This document shows, one piece after another, positions 8,563 through 17,904 of a stretch of DNA of 64,000 bases (its first letter is position 1; the number at the start of each line of letters is the position of its first letter). The position numbers and the translations under genes were made by a program. The stretch is taken from NCBI GenBank assembly GCA_030625885.1, contig DAOUPZ010000012.1, forward strand, positions 1 through 64,000, read 5' to 3'. The notes beneath the pieces are model-generated. The model ran no database searches and was not told the origin of the DNA. It was given only the letters and a program-made list of their open reading frames with translations. This DNA comes from Clostridia bacterium. Lineage in GTDB: Bacteria > Bacillota > DAOUPZ01.

Positions 8563-9108
8563 TTACTTAACATTAATTGATTTTATTATATTTCCCTCCA
8601 GATCTTTAATTTCAAATAAGTGATTTTGCAGAATAGCATAAGAATTAGGGTTGTTTTCCTTTGGTAAAGTAATAGATCCTGGATTAAGTAAATATATTTT
8701 ATCTAGTTTTTCCGCTACTGGAATATGGGTATGGCCATGAATTAATACATCATTTTCATTTAAATTAGGTAGTTTATCCTTATTATAGAGATGGCCATGA
8801 GTTAAAAATAATTTTCTATTATTAAAGAGGATGATCGCATATTCACTCATCATAGGATAATCAAGCATCATTTGATCGACTTCACTATCACAATTTCCTC
8901 TTACTGCAATAATTTTTTCTTTATAGTCATTTAATAATGATGCCACTTCCTTTGGATTATATTCCCTTGGTAATGGGTTTCTCGGCCCATGATATAAAGC
9001 ATCTCCTAGAATAACGATATAATCCGCTTCTTCTTTTTCATAATTTTCTAGCGCTTTTTTTAAATAATACAAAGAGCCATGAACGTCGGATATAATAAAT
9101 AACTTCAT
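8563..9108 (-). CDS. YfcE-like metallophosphoesterase
   Basis: A 181-residue protein of the MJ0936/YfcE calcineurin-like family. Dimetal motifs are in order: SDVHGS, LGDALYHGPR, GNCD, THGH and HGHTH, with LNPGS near the end as in YfcE. YfcE hydrolyses phosphodiesters such as bis-pNPP; the natural substrate is unclear. A longer frame starts at 9147, but ATG at 9108 is preceded by GAAGGGGG and gives the usual family start MKLFIISDVHGS. The bioB stop is 28 bases upstream, so the two are probably cotranscribed. Confidence 0.9.
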   Translation of the reverse strand: MKLFIISDVHGSLYYLKKALENYEKEEADYIVILGDALYHGPRNPLPREYNPKEVASLLNDYKEKIIAVRGNCDSEVDQMMLDYPMMSEYAIILFNNRKLFLTHGHLYNKDKLPNLNENDVLIHGHTHIPVAEKLDKIYLLNPGSITLPKENNPNSYAILQNHLFEIKDLEGNIIKSINVK

Positions 9109-9136
9109 ATTTCCCCCTTCTTTCATATATAACCTA

Positions 9137-10114
9137 TCAAATATCAACCTTTAATCCTAAAGCAGTAATCATCTTAATATCATCTTCAATTCCGTTTCCT
9201 ATAGTTGTTAAATAATTTCCTACTAAAGCTGCATTGACTCCCCCTTGAAAACCTTTCTCTTGATATTGTTTGAGCACCTGCCTTCCCCCCGCATAGCGAA
9301 TATAAGACATCGGTAGAATAAAACGATAGATTGCCATGGTCTGCAAAATTTCCTGTGGCTTTAGAATCACGTTATTTTCTAATGGCGTTCCAGGAATGGG
9401 GTTAAGTACGTTAAGCGGCACAGATTTTATCCCCAGATTTCTTAATTCCAAAGCCATGTCTATACGGTCTTCAATCGTTTCCCCCATGCCAATAATTCCA
9501 CCGGAACAAACCTGTAACCCTGCCTCCTGGACTTTATGGATCGTTTTCACTCGTTCCTTATAAGTATGCGTGGTACATATATTATGGAAAAAATTTTTCC
9601 CTGTTTCTAAATTATGATGATACGTTTTTATGCCTGCCATTTTGAGTTGTTGTGCCTGTTTTAGAGAAATCATCCCCAATGATGCACATATTTTCAATTG
9701 TGGAAGTTCTTTATGAAGATAAGCAAAAATCCCTAATATCGTATTGAAATCATCTCCTTTAAGTGTGCTTCCGCTTGTAACCAGGGAAAAATGATGCACC
9801 CCCAAACTCATGTTCTCTCGCGCACGGTTTAATGCAGCTTCTTTAGTAACCAAAGGATATTCTTCTATACCCGTATGATAATGACTAGATTGCGCACAGT
9901 ATTTACAATCTTCAGAACATCTGCCCGACTTAGCATTCATAATCGTACATAGATCCACTTTATTTCCCATAAAATGCTCACGAATTTCATTAGCCGCTTT
10001 CAATAATCCTTCTATATCTTTTATTTCATATAATTGAACCGCTTCTTCTTTAGTAATTCGTTCCCCTTTTATGATCTTCTCCTTAAATGATAACAGATTA
10101 TCTCTCCATGACAC
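9137..10114 (-). CDS. bioB: Biotin synthase
   Basis: A 325-residue radical SAM enzyme that inserts sulfur into dethiobiotin. SGRCSEDCKYCAQSS has the CxxxCxxC cluster ligands and the BioB-specific continuation; VNLNP-like VPLNVLNPIPGTPLE and the Arg in IRYAGGRQ (ligand of the sacrificial [2Fe-2S] cluster) are present. The start is GTG at 10114 behind AGAGGTGG. No other biotin gene is nearby, so the cell may import or otherwise obtain dethiobiotin or keep bioADF elsewhere. Confidence 0.95.
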   Translation of the reverse strand: MSWRDNLLSFKEKIIKGERITKEEAVQLYEIKDIEGLLKAANEIREHFMGNKVDLCTIMNAKSGRCSEDCKYCAQSSHYHTGIEEYPLVTKEAALNRARENMSLGVHHFSLVTSGSTLKGDDFNTILGIFAYLHKELPQLKICASLGMISLKQAQQLKMAGIKTYHHNLETGKNFFHNICTTHTYKERVKTIHKVQEAGLQVCSGGIIGMGETIEDRIDMALELRNLGIKSVPLNVLNPIPGTPLENNVILKPQEILQTMAIYRFILPMSYIRYAGGRQVLKQYQEKGFQGGVNAALVGNYLTTIGNGIEDDIKMITALGLKVDI

Positions 10115-10404
10115 TTATTATTCCACCTCTTAGCTTGATATCATTTTTATAAGTATTAAAACAAAAACAGTACAACCTATTTATACCAAAAGTTTAAGCT
10201 TAGTATACAAAAATTGTATTGTATTGTCAACCTTATATTTATAGCCCGTTAACAATAGGCACAAAAAAAACAGAGAAATGATCAACGCCTTCTTTTTTTC
10301 ACCTTTAATATTTATATACTTTGTAATAAAGATTTTGCACTTAGAATTGTTCTTGCAAACCCACAATGTAAACGCTTTATTACATTATATATAGAAACAA
10401 ATTA

Positions 10405-10668
10405 TTATAGCATATACTTTATATTTATCATGATAGCTATCGCAGATAATGGATATACTGTTACGATGATACTAGATGAAGTCCCTAATGGGGATCGGGC
10501 AGATACTAGAAAAGTACCTGGTGCTTCATAAGCATGGGTCACAATGGAACCAATCATTAGCGTCCCATCTCCAAAGTTCCATTTATATTGTATTGATAAA
10601 TCACGCGGATAAAAAGTAATCGTCTCTCCTGTTTTAGGTCTAAGCGGTGAATAGTAAAAATCAGCCAC
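10405..10668 (-). CDS. Single PKD-domain protein
   Basis: An 87-residue protein consisting almost wholly of one PKD (Ig-like) domain: WNFGDGT, then HAYEAPGTFLVSARS. PKD domains normally occur inside larger surface proteins. GTG at 10668 has TGGAGGGAG upstream and places the start right at the domain; a longer frame from 10716 lacks a ribosome site. There is no signal peptide, which is odd for a PKD protein, and the C-terminus is hydrophobic. Function unknown. Confidence 0.72.
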   Translation of the reverse strand: MADFYYSPLRPKTGETITFYPRDLSIQYKWNFGDGTLMIGSIVTHAYEAPGTFLVSARSPLGTSSSIIVTVYPLSAIAIMINIKYML

Positions 10669-10749
10669 TATGCTCCCTCCATTAAGGATTATTTTTTTGA
10701 ATATTCCTAATATCATTTTTAAATTATATTAACATGCCTCACCAAATAG

Positions 10750-10778
10750 AATAACCCAGGGCTGATTCCTGGGTTATT
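10750..10778 (-). terminator. Hairpin after cheX
   Basis: Eleven-base stem around AATAACCCAGG/CCTGGGTTATT with a seven-base loop. The T tract on the minus strand is weak (TTCTATTTGG). Confidence 0.55.
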
Positions 10779-10810
10779 CGTAACGTTGATATATTTTTTT
10801 ATAAGGCAAA

Positions 10811-11275
10811 CTACATTTTATCAAGAGCAATATTGATTTCAATCGGAATATTATCAACAAGAATACTAATACATAGAACTTTATCCACATTCGTTTTTAC
10901 TTCAAAATCCTCACCATACATTAATGTCGGGGGTGAGATATTCATATCTATTCCAATATTAGAGAAATTCATACTAGCATTTGCCGTCACCATATTTGTA
11001 AGTTCTGATAATGCACTTTGTGCCATATCATCCAACTCATTAACAGGTGCACCCATCATCATTTTAGAAGCAATTTTTTTTCCACTTTCAGTATCCATGC
11101 CATATATAACGTTACCTTTCATGGTTCCTACAATACCTAATATAATCATAACCCCATCACTTTTAAGATTCCGTTCTTTAACAGTAACTGATTGTTTTTT
11201 GATATCACTAAACCCAATTTGAGGCATAATCGTCAAAAATGAATTTATGAAAGGGTTTATGTATTTTACATCCAT
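10811..11275 (-). CDS. CheX-like chemotaxis phosphatase
   Basis: The 154-residue protein matches the CheX/CheC-FliY fold: SALSELTNMVTANASMNFS carries the Glu-x2-Asn pair used to dephosphorylate CheY-P, followed by DMNISPPTLMYGEDF. CheX turns off the CheY signal in chemotaxis or related phosphorelays. ATG at 11275 follows AAGGGGTG. No motility or chemotaxis genes are adjacent, so it could serve another response regulator. Confidence 0.87.
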   Translation of the reverse strand: MDVKYINPFINSFLTIMPQIGFSDIKKQSVTVKERNLKSDGVMIILGIVGTMKGNVIYGMDTESGKKIASKMMMGAPVNELDDMAQSALSELTNMVTANASMNFSNIGIDMNISPPTLMYGEDFEVKTNVDKVLCISILVDNIPIEINIALDKM

Positions 11276-11368
11276 TCCACTTCACCCCTTTTAAATTTGA
11301 CATTTAAATTTATTTCTCTAAAAATAGTTTTATTCATTTCTTAACCCCCTTGCTTTTTTGAACATCCC

Positions 11369-12286
11369 TTATATTGATAACCCACTGCATTTTTCAATCA
11401 GATCCTTTATATCTTCACTTAACGCCGCAGTAAAAACGATCTTTTCTGTTTTCCCAGGCAGAACAAATTCAATTTCCTTAGCGTGCAAGGCTTGTCTTTC
11501 AATATACTCACATTTTTTATCATTATATAAATCATCACCTAATATTGGATGCCCTAAATACTGCATATGAACCCTAAGTTGATGCGTTCTTCCTGTCTTG
11601 GGAACCAATTCAACAAGAGATGCATTTGAAAATTCCTCCAAAACTTTATAAGTGGTCACAGACTTTTTACCACTGTCCATAATACTTCTTGTAATTGATT
11701 GCTGACATTCTCGACCTATAGGCGCATCGATTACCCCCTCTTTTTCACCAAGCCTTCCGGCAACTACAGCCCAATAAACTTTTTTTACATTGCGTTCCTT
11801 AATTTGCTTCTGCACATAATGATGCGCATACCTATTTTTGGATATAATGATAATCCCTGATGTGTTTTTATCCAGCCGGTTTACAAACCTTATTTTAGCT
11901 TCAATTCCTTTTTGACAATAATAGTGTGCAACTGCATTTGCTAAAGTGCCATTAAGATACCGCCTCAAAGGATGTGTTACTATAAACGGTTCCTTATTAA
12001 CCACAAGTAAATCATGATCTTCATAAATTATCTTCATTGAAATATCTTGGGGCTCGATATCAAGGCTTTCTTTCCCAATATCAATCATTAAAATGTCTCC
12101 TGAACACACTTTCTGATACAACATACTCTCCGTATGATTAAGATAAACTTTCCCTTCAGATTTTATCTTTATTAATAGTGAAGCAGAAAAATCATGCGAC
12201 CTTAAATATTGCTTTATGGTTTGCCCAGTATATTTTTCTTCAACTCTAAACACAAGCGTATGGATATTTTCTTTAATTGTTAGCAT
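11369..12286 (-). CDS. RluD/RluA-family pseudouridine synthase
   Basis: A 305-residue RNA pseudouridine synthase. An N-terminal S4-like region (about 15-65) precedes the catalytic domain with NRLDKNTSG, whose Asp is the catalytic residue, and KTGRTHQLRVHMQYLGHPILGD. The usual HRLD histidine is replaced by Asn. Members modify 23S rRNA or tRNA; the target cannot be told from sequence. ATG at 12286 follows AAGGATG. Confidence 0.92.
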   Translation of the reverse strand: MLTIKENIHTLVFRVEEKYTGQTIKQYLRSHDFSASLLIKIKSEGKVYLNHTESMLYQKVCSGDILMIDIGKESLDIEPQDISMKIIYEDHDLLVVNKEPFIVTHPLRRYLNGTLANAVAHYYCQKGIEAKIRFVNRLDKNTSGIIIISKNRYAHHYVQKQIKERNVKKVYWAVVAGRLGEKEGVIDAPIGRECQQSITRSIMDSGKKSVTTYKVLEEFSNASLVELVPKTGRTHQLRVHMQYLGHPILGDDLYNDKKCEYIERQALHAKEIEFVLPGKTEKIVFTAALSEDIKDLIEKCSGLSI

Positions 12287-12432
12287 AACTTTTCATCCTT
12301 ATTTCTCATTTATATTGATTGTCCGCGCTTACAGTAATTTCATAAGTCTAATCCTATTGTTTTATACTTTATTCCCTTTAACAAATAAAATACCTCTTTT
12401 TTGTATAGAATAAACTATTTTTCCCTAAAGTA

Positions 12433-12458
12433 AAGCATCTACTATTTCTGTAGATGCT
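12433..12458 (-). terminator. Terminator after nitroreductase gene
   Basis: Nine-base stem AGCATCTAC/GTAGATGCT (12434-12442 with 12450-12458), overlapping the stop codon of the nitroreductase gene. Confidence 0.6.
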
Positions 12459-12990
12459 AATTGTATCGAGCATGATACTGATTCATATGAACTTTATCAA
12501 ATTTCAATTCTTCTTCACAATGCGTGTGCTTCTCTTCTGCAGGATAACCTATAGCAATAATAGATTCTACTTTATAATGTTCAGGAATCGTTAATAGATT
12601 TTTGATATTGTTTTCTGCTGCCTGTGTTGAATGCTGCATTCTATTTCGTATTTGAATCCAGCAAGAACCCAATCCCACTGATTCAGCCACCAATTGAATG
12701 ATGATTGAGGCAATGGAAGTATCTTCAACCCATACATCGCTTTTAGTTTCATCAGCTAAAACAACAATCCCTAATGGTGCATCTTTTAAGAATAATGAAC
12801 CATGTTCTTTAGCATGGGAAAGTTTCTCCAAAAGACTTTTATCATTAATAATCACAAATTCCCATGGGCAAATACCGCGAGATGAAGGAGATAAAAGAGC
12901 GGCTTTTACCAACTGATCAATTTTTTCCTTTTCTATTTCTTTCTCCATAAATTTTCGAATACTTCTCCTTTTCTTTAAAAGATCTAACAT
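12457..12990 (-). CDS. Nitroreductase-family FMN protein
   Basis: A 177-residue member of the nitroreductase fold with RRSIRKF near the start, LLSPSSRGICPWEFVII for FMN binding and a GLGSCWIQIRNR segment typical of the short clostridial members. It probably reduces nitro, quinone or flavin substrates with NAD(P)H. ATG at 12990 follows GGAGGGAAT. Monocistronic. Confidence 0.88.
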   Translation of the reverse strand: MLDLLKKRRSIRKFMEKEIEKEKIDQLVKAALLSPSSRGICPWEFVIINDKSLLEKLSHAKEHGSLFLKDAPLGIVVLADETKSDVWVEDTSIASIIIQLVAESVGLGSCWIQIRNRMQHSTQAAENNIKNLLTIPEHYKVESIIAIGYPAEEKHTHCEEELKFDKVHMNQYHARYN

Positions 12991-13033
12991 TCTATTCCCT
13001 CCAAAGTCTTTTGAAATATACTCTATTTTAACA

Positions 13034-13073
13034 CAAAAAATGAGACAATGTGACCTGTTCTCCCTATTGTCTC
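13034..13073 (-). terminator. Terminator of the corrinoid/GGDEF operon
   Basis: Stem GAGACAAT/ATTGTCTC (13042-13049 with 13066-13073) followed on the minus strand by ATTTTTTG, immediately after the last gene. Confidence 0.75.
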
Positions 13074-13077
13074 GATA

Positions 13078-15036
13078 TCATGATTTAATTTCTTCAAATA
13101 ATTGAAACCCACATTTACCGCTTTTCTTAACACAATACATAGCTATATCGGCTTTTTTAATCAATACATCAACATCTTTTCCGTCTTTTGGATAGAAAGA
13201 TACACCGATACTAGCTGAAATGTCAATAGCATTTCCCTCGATAATGCATCTTTCCCTTAAACTATTTAGTATCCTTTTAACAGTCTTTATTGCTGCCTCC
13301 GCTGAATCAATATCTGACAACAATAACGTGAATTCGTCCCCGCCCATTCGTGCTACCGTATCATTCTTACGAACATGTTTCTTTAACCTTTTGGCCGTTT
13401 CGATTAATAACTTATCTCCAACTTCATGTCCTAAATGATCATTAATTTGTTTAAATTTATTTAAATCGATAAATATGACTGCTAATTTGTTATTATTTTT
13501 ATCAGAAATCCGTATTTCTTCTTCCAATTTTTTTATAAATACTCTCCTGGTAGATAATCCGGTCAAACTATCGTTAAAAGCAAGTTTCTTTAGCTTTTCT
13601 TCTCTGCGTTTCTTTTCTGATATATCGGAATAAATAACATAAGTTCCAACTTTTTTACCTTCATTGATAATTGGATAGGCCAAGATTTTAACATCAAGCA
13701 TTTCCCCATCTTTACGTTTTCTTACTGTTTCTAATTTAACAAAATTCCCGGATAATATGTTATCTTTAACCCAAAATAGCTCTTCTATTTTATCATCCAA
13801 AACTAATATTTCAATATTTTTCCCCTGAATCTCTTCGAAAGAATATTGAAATAATTCTATAAACCCATTATTAATATTTGAAATTTTTCCATCATTATCT
13901 AAGATGATTATTGATTCTGGAGAATTCTTAAACAATTGTTGAAAATATGATTTTTGTAATTTTAGGTTTTGCTGTGTTAATATAAGTTCATGATATTTTC
14001 GAGCATTAAAAATAGCTAAACCACATATACTGCTCATGTTCAAAAATGTATTAAGAAAATATTTTTTGCGTTCATCATATAAAATATCATCAATGCAAAT
14101 AATACCTTGCTCTTCATTATTATATTGGATCCGCATGATAAATCCCTTATTTGATTTTGTCCACATATATCTTCCATTAAAACCAGTTTTTTGTGCTTCA
14201 ATCAACTCATTATAGTCGACTTGTACGGGATATGAGAAAATCTTATCAATTTCTCCATCAACTAATGAAAGATAGACAATTTTATCAGGTGTAATAATCA
14301 TTTTAATTAGATCAAAAATACTGTCTATTACTTTTTCTTCTTGACCAATGTTAGTAATTCTGCTAAACAAATCAAAAACCATTGAATATTCTGCCAGTTG
14401 CCTGTTTCTAACAGCTAAACCTTTTGATTTTTCTTCTTGACAAACCTTAAGCCTGAAGTTTAAAATTATTTTTTCAATCATATGCTTCATATAATCAAGA
14501 CTTACATTTACAACATCAAAGGGTCTACCTACAAATTCAGAAAGTGATTCCATTCTGTTAATACAGTCATCATAAACACCCGTATCTAATAAAAGAAGCT
14601 TAGAGGTAAATTCACCGAAAAATTCCTGAGCCATTCTTTTATCAAACTTCCATGTATCAATGAAATAAACCATCCATCTCATTAACCAGCCTGGTGTTAT
14701 GAGGTAATATCCATCATCTAAATATCGATTGATAACACTTTCATTAAGCAGTAAGTTAAAACATAACTTCGTTTTGGTAATACTACAATTTGGTATTTCT
14801 TCAAATGTATCATCTATAGCCGCACAACCTTCAGTACAAATCAGCTCCGTATGAGAACATTGTTCCTTATTTTTCTCAATAAACATTTTAATATCATCAC
14901 TATGAATTCTTTTGCATTCACCACAATTGGCAGGAAAGCTTTTCAATATTACATTTTCATACCCCTCTGATTCAATTATCGTTTTTAATTCGTGATAAAA
15001 ATTACTACATATCATTAAGCATAAACTATGATCCAT
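13078..15036 (-). CDS. DUF1638-like/GAF/PAS/GGDEF protein (diguanylate cyclase)
   Basis: This 652-residue protein has four parts. Residues 1-200 are cysteine-rich (NCGEC, CTEGC) and contain YYLITPGWLMRWM and LLDTGVYDD, resembling DUF1638 proteins that occur beside corrinoid methyltransferases. A GAF-like region (about 215-350) and a PAS domain (about 365-480) follow, then a complete GGDEF domain with MGGDEF. It should make c-di-GMP. There is no transmembrane segment, so the signal is intracellular. ATG at 15036 lies one base after the methyltransferase stop, with GGATTG upstream; a TTG at 15045 is the alternative. The coupling to a corrinoid methyltransferase pair is the notable point. The DUF1638 assignment is from pattern memory. 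Confidence 0.85.
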   Translation of the reverse strand: MDHSLCLMICSNFYHELKTIIESEGYENVILKSFPANCGECKRIHSDDIKMFIEKNKEQCSHTELICTEGCAAIDDTFEEIPNCSITKTKLCFNLLLNESVINRYLDDGYYLITPGWLMRWMVYFIDTWKFDKRMAQEFFGEFTSKLLLLDTGVYDDCINRMESLSEFVGRPFDVVNVSLDYMKHMIEKIILNFRLKVCQEEKSKGLAVRNRQLAEYSMVFDLFSRITNIGQEEKVIDSIFDLIKMIITPDKIVYLSLVDGEIDKIFSYPVQVDYNELIEAQKTGFNGRYMWTKSNKGFIMRIQYNNEEQGIICIDDILYDERKKYFLNTFLNMSSICGLAIFNARKYHELILTQQNLKLQKSYFQQLFKNSPESIIILDNDGKISNINNGFIELFQYSFEEIQGKNIEILVLDDKIEELFWVKDNILSGNFVKLETVRKRKDGEMLDVKILAYPIINEGKKVGTYVIYSDISEKKRREEKLKKLAFNDSLTGLSTRRVFIKKLEEEIRISDKNNNKLAVIFIDLNKFKQINDHLGHEVGDKLLIETAKRLKKHVRKNDTVARMGGDEFTLLLSDIDSAEAAIKTVKRILNSLRERCIIEGNAIDISASIGVSFYPKDGKDVDVLIKKADIAMYCVKKSGKCGFQLFEEIKS

Positions 15037-15037
15037 T

Positions 15038-16084
15038 TTAATCAATCCAATCCAAAGGATATTTCCCCCATTTTCGGACTACTTCCGAAATGTGCGACAG
15101 TATTTCTTCTGAAACTTGCCAGGGAATTTCAGCTTGACTATTTGTAATGATTAATCCACCCCCATGACCTGCTTTGGCAATAATCTCTTTTAAATTCTTT
15201 TCGGCAGCCGCCTTATCCCAGCGGCACATTTCAATTTCGTTTAAATTTCCTGTTATACAAATCTTCCCTTTACATTTCCTCTTTATACTACCAATATCTT
15301 CAAGTTCAGTCGTACCTATACCCACCGTTTTAGTTTTCATAACATCCTCTACAATGGACATACAACCGCTGGAACCAAAATGTGTAATAACAGGACCATT
15401 AATCTTAGCAATCGTCCTTTGGGCAATTTCAAATCCAGTTTCTTTATATAGTTGTTTTGGTATGATCATTGGTGAAGAAACGGGATCAATATAAATAATT
15501 GCAGTTGCCCCGGCCTCAATCTGTGCATTAGCCCATTTGATACAATGCGCTTCATTTTTTTTCATTAATATTTTAAATAAGTTGTCCTCTTCATACAGTA
15601 ATTGTATATATTTATCAAATCCCATTTGCATGATAGGAAGAGAAAAGGGGGATATAACCACCCCAATAACTGGGACTTCATGTCCAACTTTCTCTTTTAA
15701 TATTTCTGTGGTTTTTAAAACCTTAACAAGACATGGCGTGTCCTTTATTTCAGGAACCGTTAGAGTCTCAATTTGTTGACAACGTTTAATAATAGGTTCT
15801 CCTGCGTTTGGCGCTTCTTTATCCCTAAATACGACTTTACCACCCCATGCTTCAAATTCAATTGCAATATAATACAAAGTATAGACACAATCATTATGAT
15901 ATTTTTCTCTAATGTTTAATTGACCTTTGGCGACATACTCGGGTTTAGAATAGTATTCTTTAATAGACATCCCCAATTCCTTCGCACCATACATAGAAAG
16001 AAATAAAAATAATGGGATTTTATCTGGTTCTTTATGCTGCAATGTTGTTAATACACGCGTCAAAGAGGTCATCATTTTAGTCAT
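15038..16084 (-). CDS. MtaA/CmuA-like corrinoid methyltransferase (UroD family)
   Basis: The 348-residue protein has the uroporphyrinogen-decarboxylase barrel used by MtaA, MtbA and CmuA-type methyltransferases, with YIDPVSSPMI, THFGSSGC (zinc-ligand His and Cys region), TGNLNE and a glycine-rich GHGGGLIITNS end. Such enzymes move methyl groups between a corrinoid protein and a thiol or pterin. ATG at 16084 overlaps the TGA of the corrinoid gene (ATGA), with GGGAGAG upstream; longer forms up to 16168 would overlap it by 88 bases and are unlikely. The partner is the gene directly upstream. The methyl donor and acceptor are not identifiable. Confidence 0.88.
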   Translation of the reverse strand: MTKMMTSLTRVLTTLQHKEPDKIPLFLFLSMYGAKELGMSIKEYYSKPEYVAKGQLNIREKYHNDCVYTLYYIAIEFEAWGGKVVFRDKEAPNAGEPIIKRCQQIETLTVPEIKDTPCLVKVLKTTEILKEKVGHEVPVIGVVISPFSLPIMQMGFDKYIQLLYEEDNLFKILMKKNEAHCIKWANAQIEAGATAIIYIDPVSSPMIIPKQLYKETGFEIAQRTIAKINGPVITHFGSSGCMSIVEDVMKTKTVGIGTTELEDIGSIKRKCKGKICITGNLNEIEMCRWDKAAAEKNLKEIIAKAGHGGGLIITNSQAEIPWQVSEEILSHISEVVRKWGKYPLDWID

Positions 16085-16728
16085 GCTAGCTCTCCCATCC
16101 ACTTCAAAATAATATCCGCCGCTTCTTTGGCACTTGTCGCCATCGCATCTGCACCAACATTTTTCCATAAATTATCATCAAAACGAAATGGTGCGCCCCC
16201 AACTAATAATTTTACATCTAACCCTTTCATTTTTAGCCTTTCTCTTACATTTTTAACCTTTAAAGCTGATGGTAACATCAATACTGAAATCAGAATAATC
16301 CTTATTTTATCTTTTTCAGCCTTGTTAACCAAAGTATCTTCATCAATTCCACTTCCGTAATCTAATAAATCAAATCCATAAGTTCTTAAAGCAGAATAAA
16401 TAATTGTTTTCCCTAACGTGTGAAAATCATTTAAAGTTACTATCGCAATAGGTATCGTATCTTTAGTATGACTTGTTGATAATTTTTTTAGGATATGCTC
16501 TATTAATTCTTCACAGATTCGCCCACTCATATAAACTTGTGATAAAGCGACATCTCCCTTTTCCCAATCTTGCCCTATTTTTTCTAATACAGGAACGATT
16601 ACATCATTAACAAAATTAATTTCTTCTTTGCTTTCTTGTACTTGCTCAAATATTCTCATCACATTCAAGCGATTTAATTCTAATATTGACGTTTCAAATT
16701 CGTCTCTTAAACTTCCCAAACGCTTCAT
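16081..16728 (-). CDS. Methyltransferase corrinoid protein (MtaC/MtbC-like)
   Basis: A 215-residue protein: N-terminal helical cap (about 1-85) and a cobalamin-binding Rossmann domain with DFHTLG, the DxHxxG motif whose His is the lower ligand to cobalt, then LLDYGSG and LLVGGAPF. It carries the methyl group for the overlapping UroD-type methyltransferase. ATG at 16728 has GGAGG five bases upstream; an upstream TTG at 16755 is less likely. It is the first gene of the three-gene operon. No substrate-specific methyltransferase of the MtaB, MtgB or MttB type is adjacent, so the first half-reaction must be supplied elsewhere or by the UroD protein itself. Confidence 0.91.
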   Translation of the reverse strand: MKRLGSLRDEFETSILELNRLNVMRIFEQVQESKEEINFVNDVIVPVLEKIGQDWEKGDVALSQVYMSGRICEELIEHILKKLSTSHTKDTIPIAIVTLNDFHTLGKTIIYSALRTYGFDLLDYGSGIDEDTLVNKAEKDKIRIILISVLMLPSALKVKNVRERLKMKGLDVKLLVGGAPFRFDDNLWKNVGADAMATSAKEAADIILKWMGELA

Positions 16729-17053
16729 ATAAACCTCCATGAATGGTATATTCAATTCATTAACGCGTTCATTTATTATCTATTTTACCAAAGTATATGG
16801 ATATGAAACATAGAATGACAGTAATTTGCAAATATTCGATAATAAGAACATAAATTTACAATTACTCTTATTAATTATTTTCTTATCAATCTCACTATAT
16901 TTTTCTTTACTGTTGATAACCCTATTTAATATGGTTAGGAATTGATTTGTCAGTACTCATTACTAAATATAAATTATGAATTATTAATTTAATAATAAAT
17001 CAATTCATGATAAAATATATGCACCAACATAAAATACTTAAGGAGGTATCATC
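16729..17053. other. Divergent intergenic region
   Basis: AT-rich spacer between the corrinoid operon (leftward) and the VanX-like gene (rightward). It should hold both promoters. A near-palindromic TTAACGCGTTCA lies around 16758-16769. I see no gene or RNA. Confidence 0.4.
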
Positions 17054-17815
17054 ATGAAAAAATTATTAACCATTTTATTGATTGTGACCCTTGCTTTATG
17101 TGGATGCTCATCTGCTGCAAATTCCGAAGCACAAATACAAACCCCAAAACCTGATATCACCGTGTCAGAAATGCCCAACGAATCAGAAATCCCCAAAGAA
17201 CCAGAAATTCACGAAGGATTTGTTTATGTAGAAGGCATCATTCCTAATGCAGCTTTAGATATTCGATATTTCAGTAATTATAATTTTGTCGGCTGCCCGA
17301 TTGATGGGTACAATGCGCCTAAACCCATTCTCACAAATGAGGCTGCACTAGCCTTAAAAGAAGTTCAGAATAAACTCAATAAGTTTTCTCTAGGCATTAA
17401 AATCTATGATGCTTATCGTCCTCAAACTGCTGTAACCCACTTTATACGCTGGGCAAAAGATTTAGGCGATACAAAAATGAAAAAAGAATTTTACCCCAAT
17501 GTTAATAAAAAAGATCTGTTTGCAAAAGGCTATATAGCCAAAAAATCGGGTCATAGCCGAGGAAGTACTGTAGATTTAACACTCATTGACTTAAATACGG
17601 GCAAAGATCTAGACATGGGAAGCCCTTTTGACTTCTTCGGTAAAATATCTGCCTCTGAATATCCAAACATAACTTATCAACAAAAGGCCAATCGCTTACT
17701 CTTAAGAACCCTTATGGAGAAACACGGATTTGTCCATTATTCTGAGGAGTGGTGGCACTTTACCCTTAATAATGAACCCTATCCTGATACTTACTTTGAT
17801 TTTCCGGTAGAATAA
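17054..17815 (+). CDS. VanX-like D-Ala-D-Ala dipeptidase lipoprotein
   Basis: A 253-residue protein with a lipoprotein signal ending LCGC. The mature part is an M15D (VanX/DdpX) peptidase: YDAYRPQTA, the zinc motif [12 protein letters not shown] (SxHxxGxxxD) and EWWHF giving the third ligand and catalytic Glu. VanX hydrolyses D-alanyl-D-alanine. An anchored extracellular form suggests wall-peptide recycling or sporulation/germination rather than vancomycin resistance, since VanH and VanA are absent. ATG at 17054 follows AAGGAGG. Confidence 0.91.
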   Translation: MKKLLTILLIVTLALCGCSSAANSEAQIQTPKPDITVSEMPNESEIPKEPEIHEGFVYVEGIIPNAALDIRYFSNYNFVGCPIDGYNAPKPILTNEAALALKEVQNKLNKFSLGIKIYDAYRPQTAVTHFIRWAKDLGDTKMKKEFYPNVNKKDLFAKGYIAKKSGHSRGSTVDLTLIDLNTGKDLDMGSPFDFFGKISASEYPNITYQQKANRLLLRTLMEKHGFVHYSEEWWHFTLNNEPYPDTYFDFPVE

Positions 17816-17837
17816 ATTCTTTCTATTCATCAAAACC

Positions 17838-17890
17838 AAGAGGGCGGTTTCATGTCGTGTTTTGGAAATATGACATGAAACCGCCCTCTT
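17838..17890. terminator. Strong convergent terminator
   Basis: Perfect 19-bp inverted repeat (17838-17856 with 17872-17890) between the convergent VanX-like and yejK-like genes. Confidence 0.85.
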
Positions 17891-17904
17891 CTGTTTATCA
17901 TTAA

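Noticed and set aside
10181-10366. 61-codon leftward frame with a hydrophobic stretch between bioB and the PKD gene
   Set aside because: Its start overlaps a decayed copy of the 90-bp repeat, it begins with TTG without a ribosome site, and the sequence is lysine/isoleucine-rich spacer-like.
16085-16168. Longer N-terminus of the UroD-type methyltransferase
   Set aside because: It would overlap the corrinoid gene by 88 bases and is cysteine/arginine-rich without family similarity; the ATGA start is clearly better.
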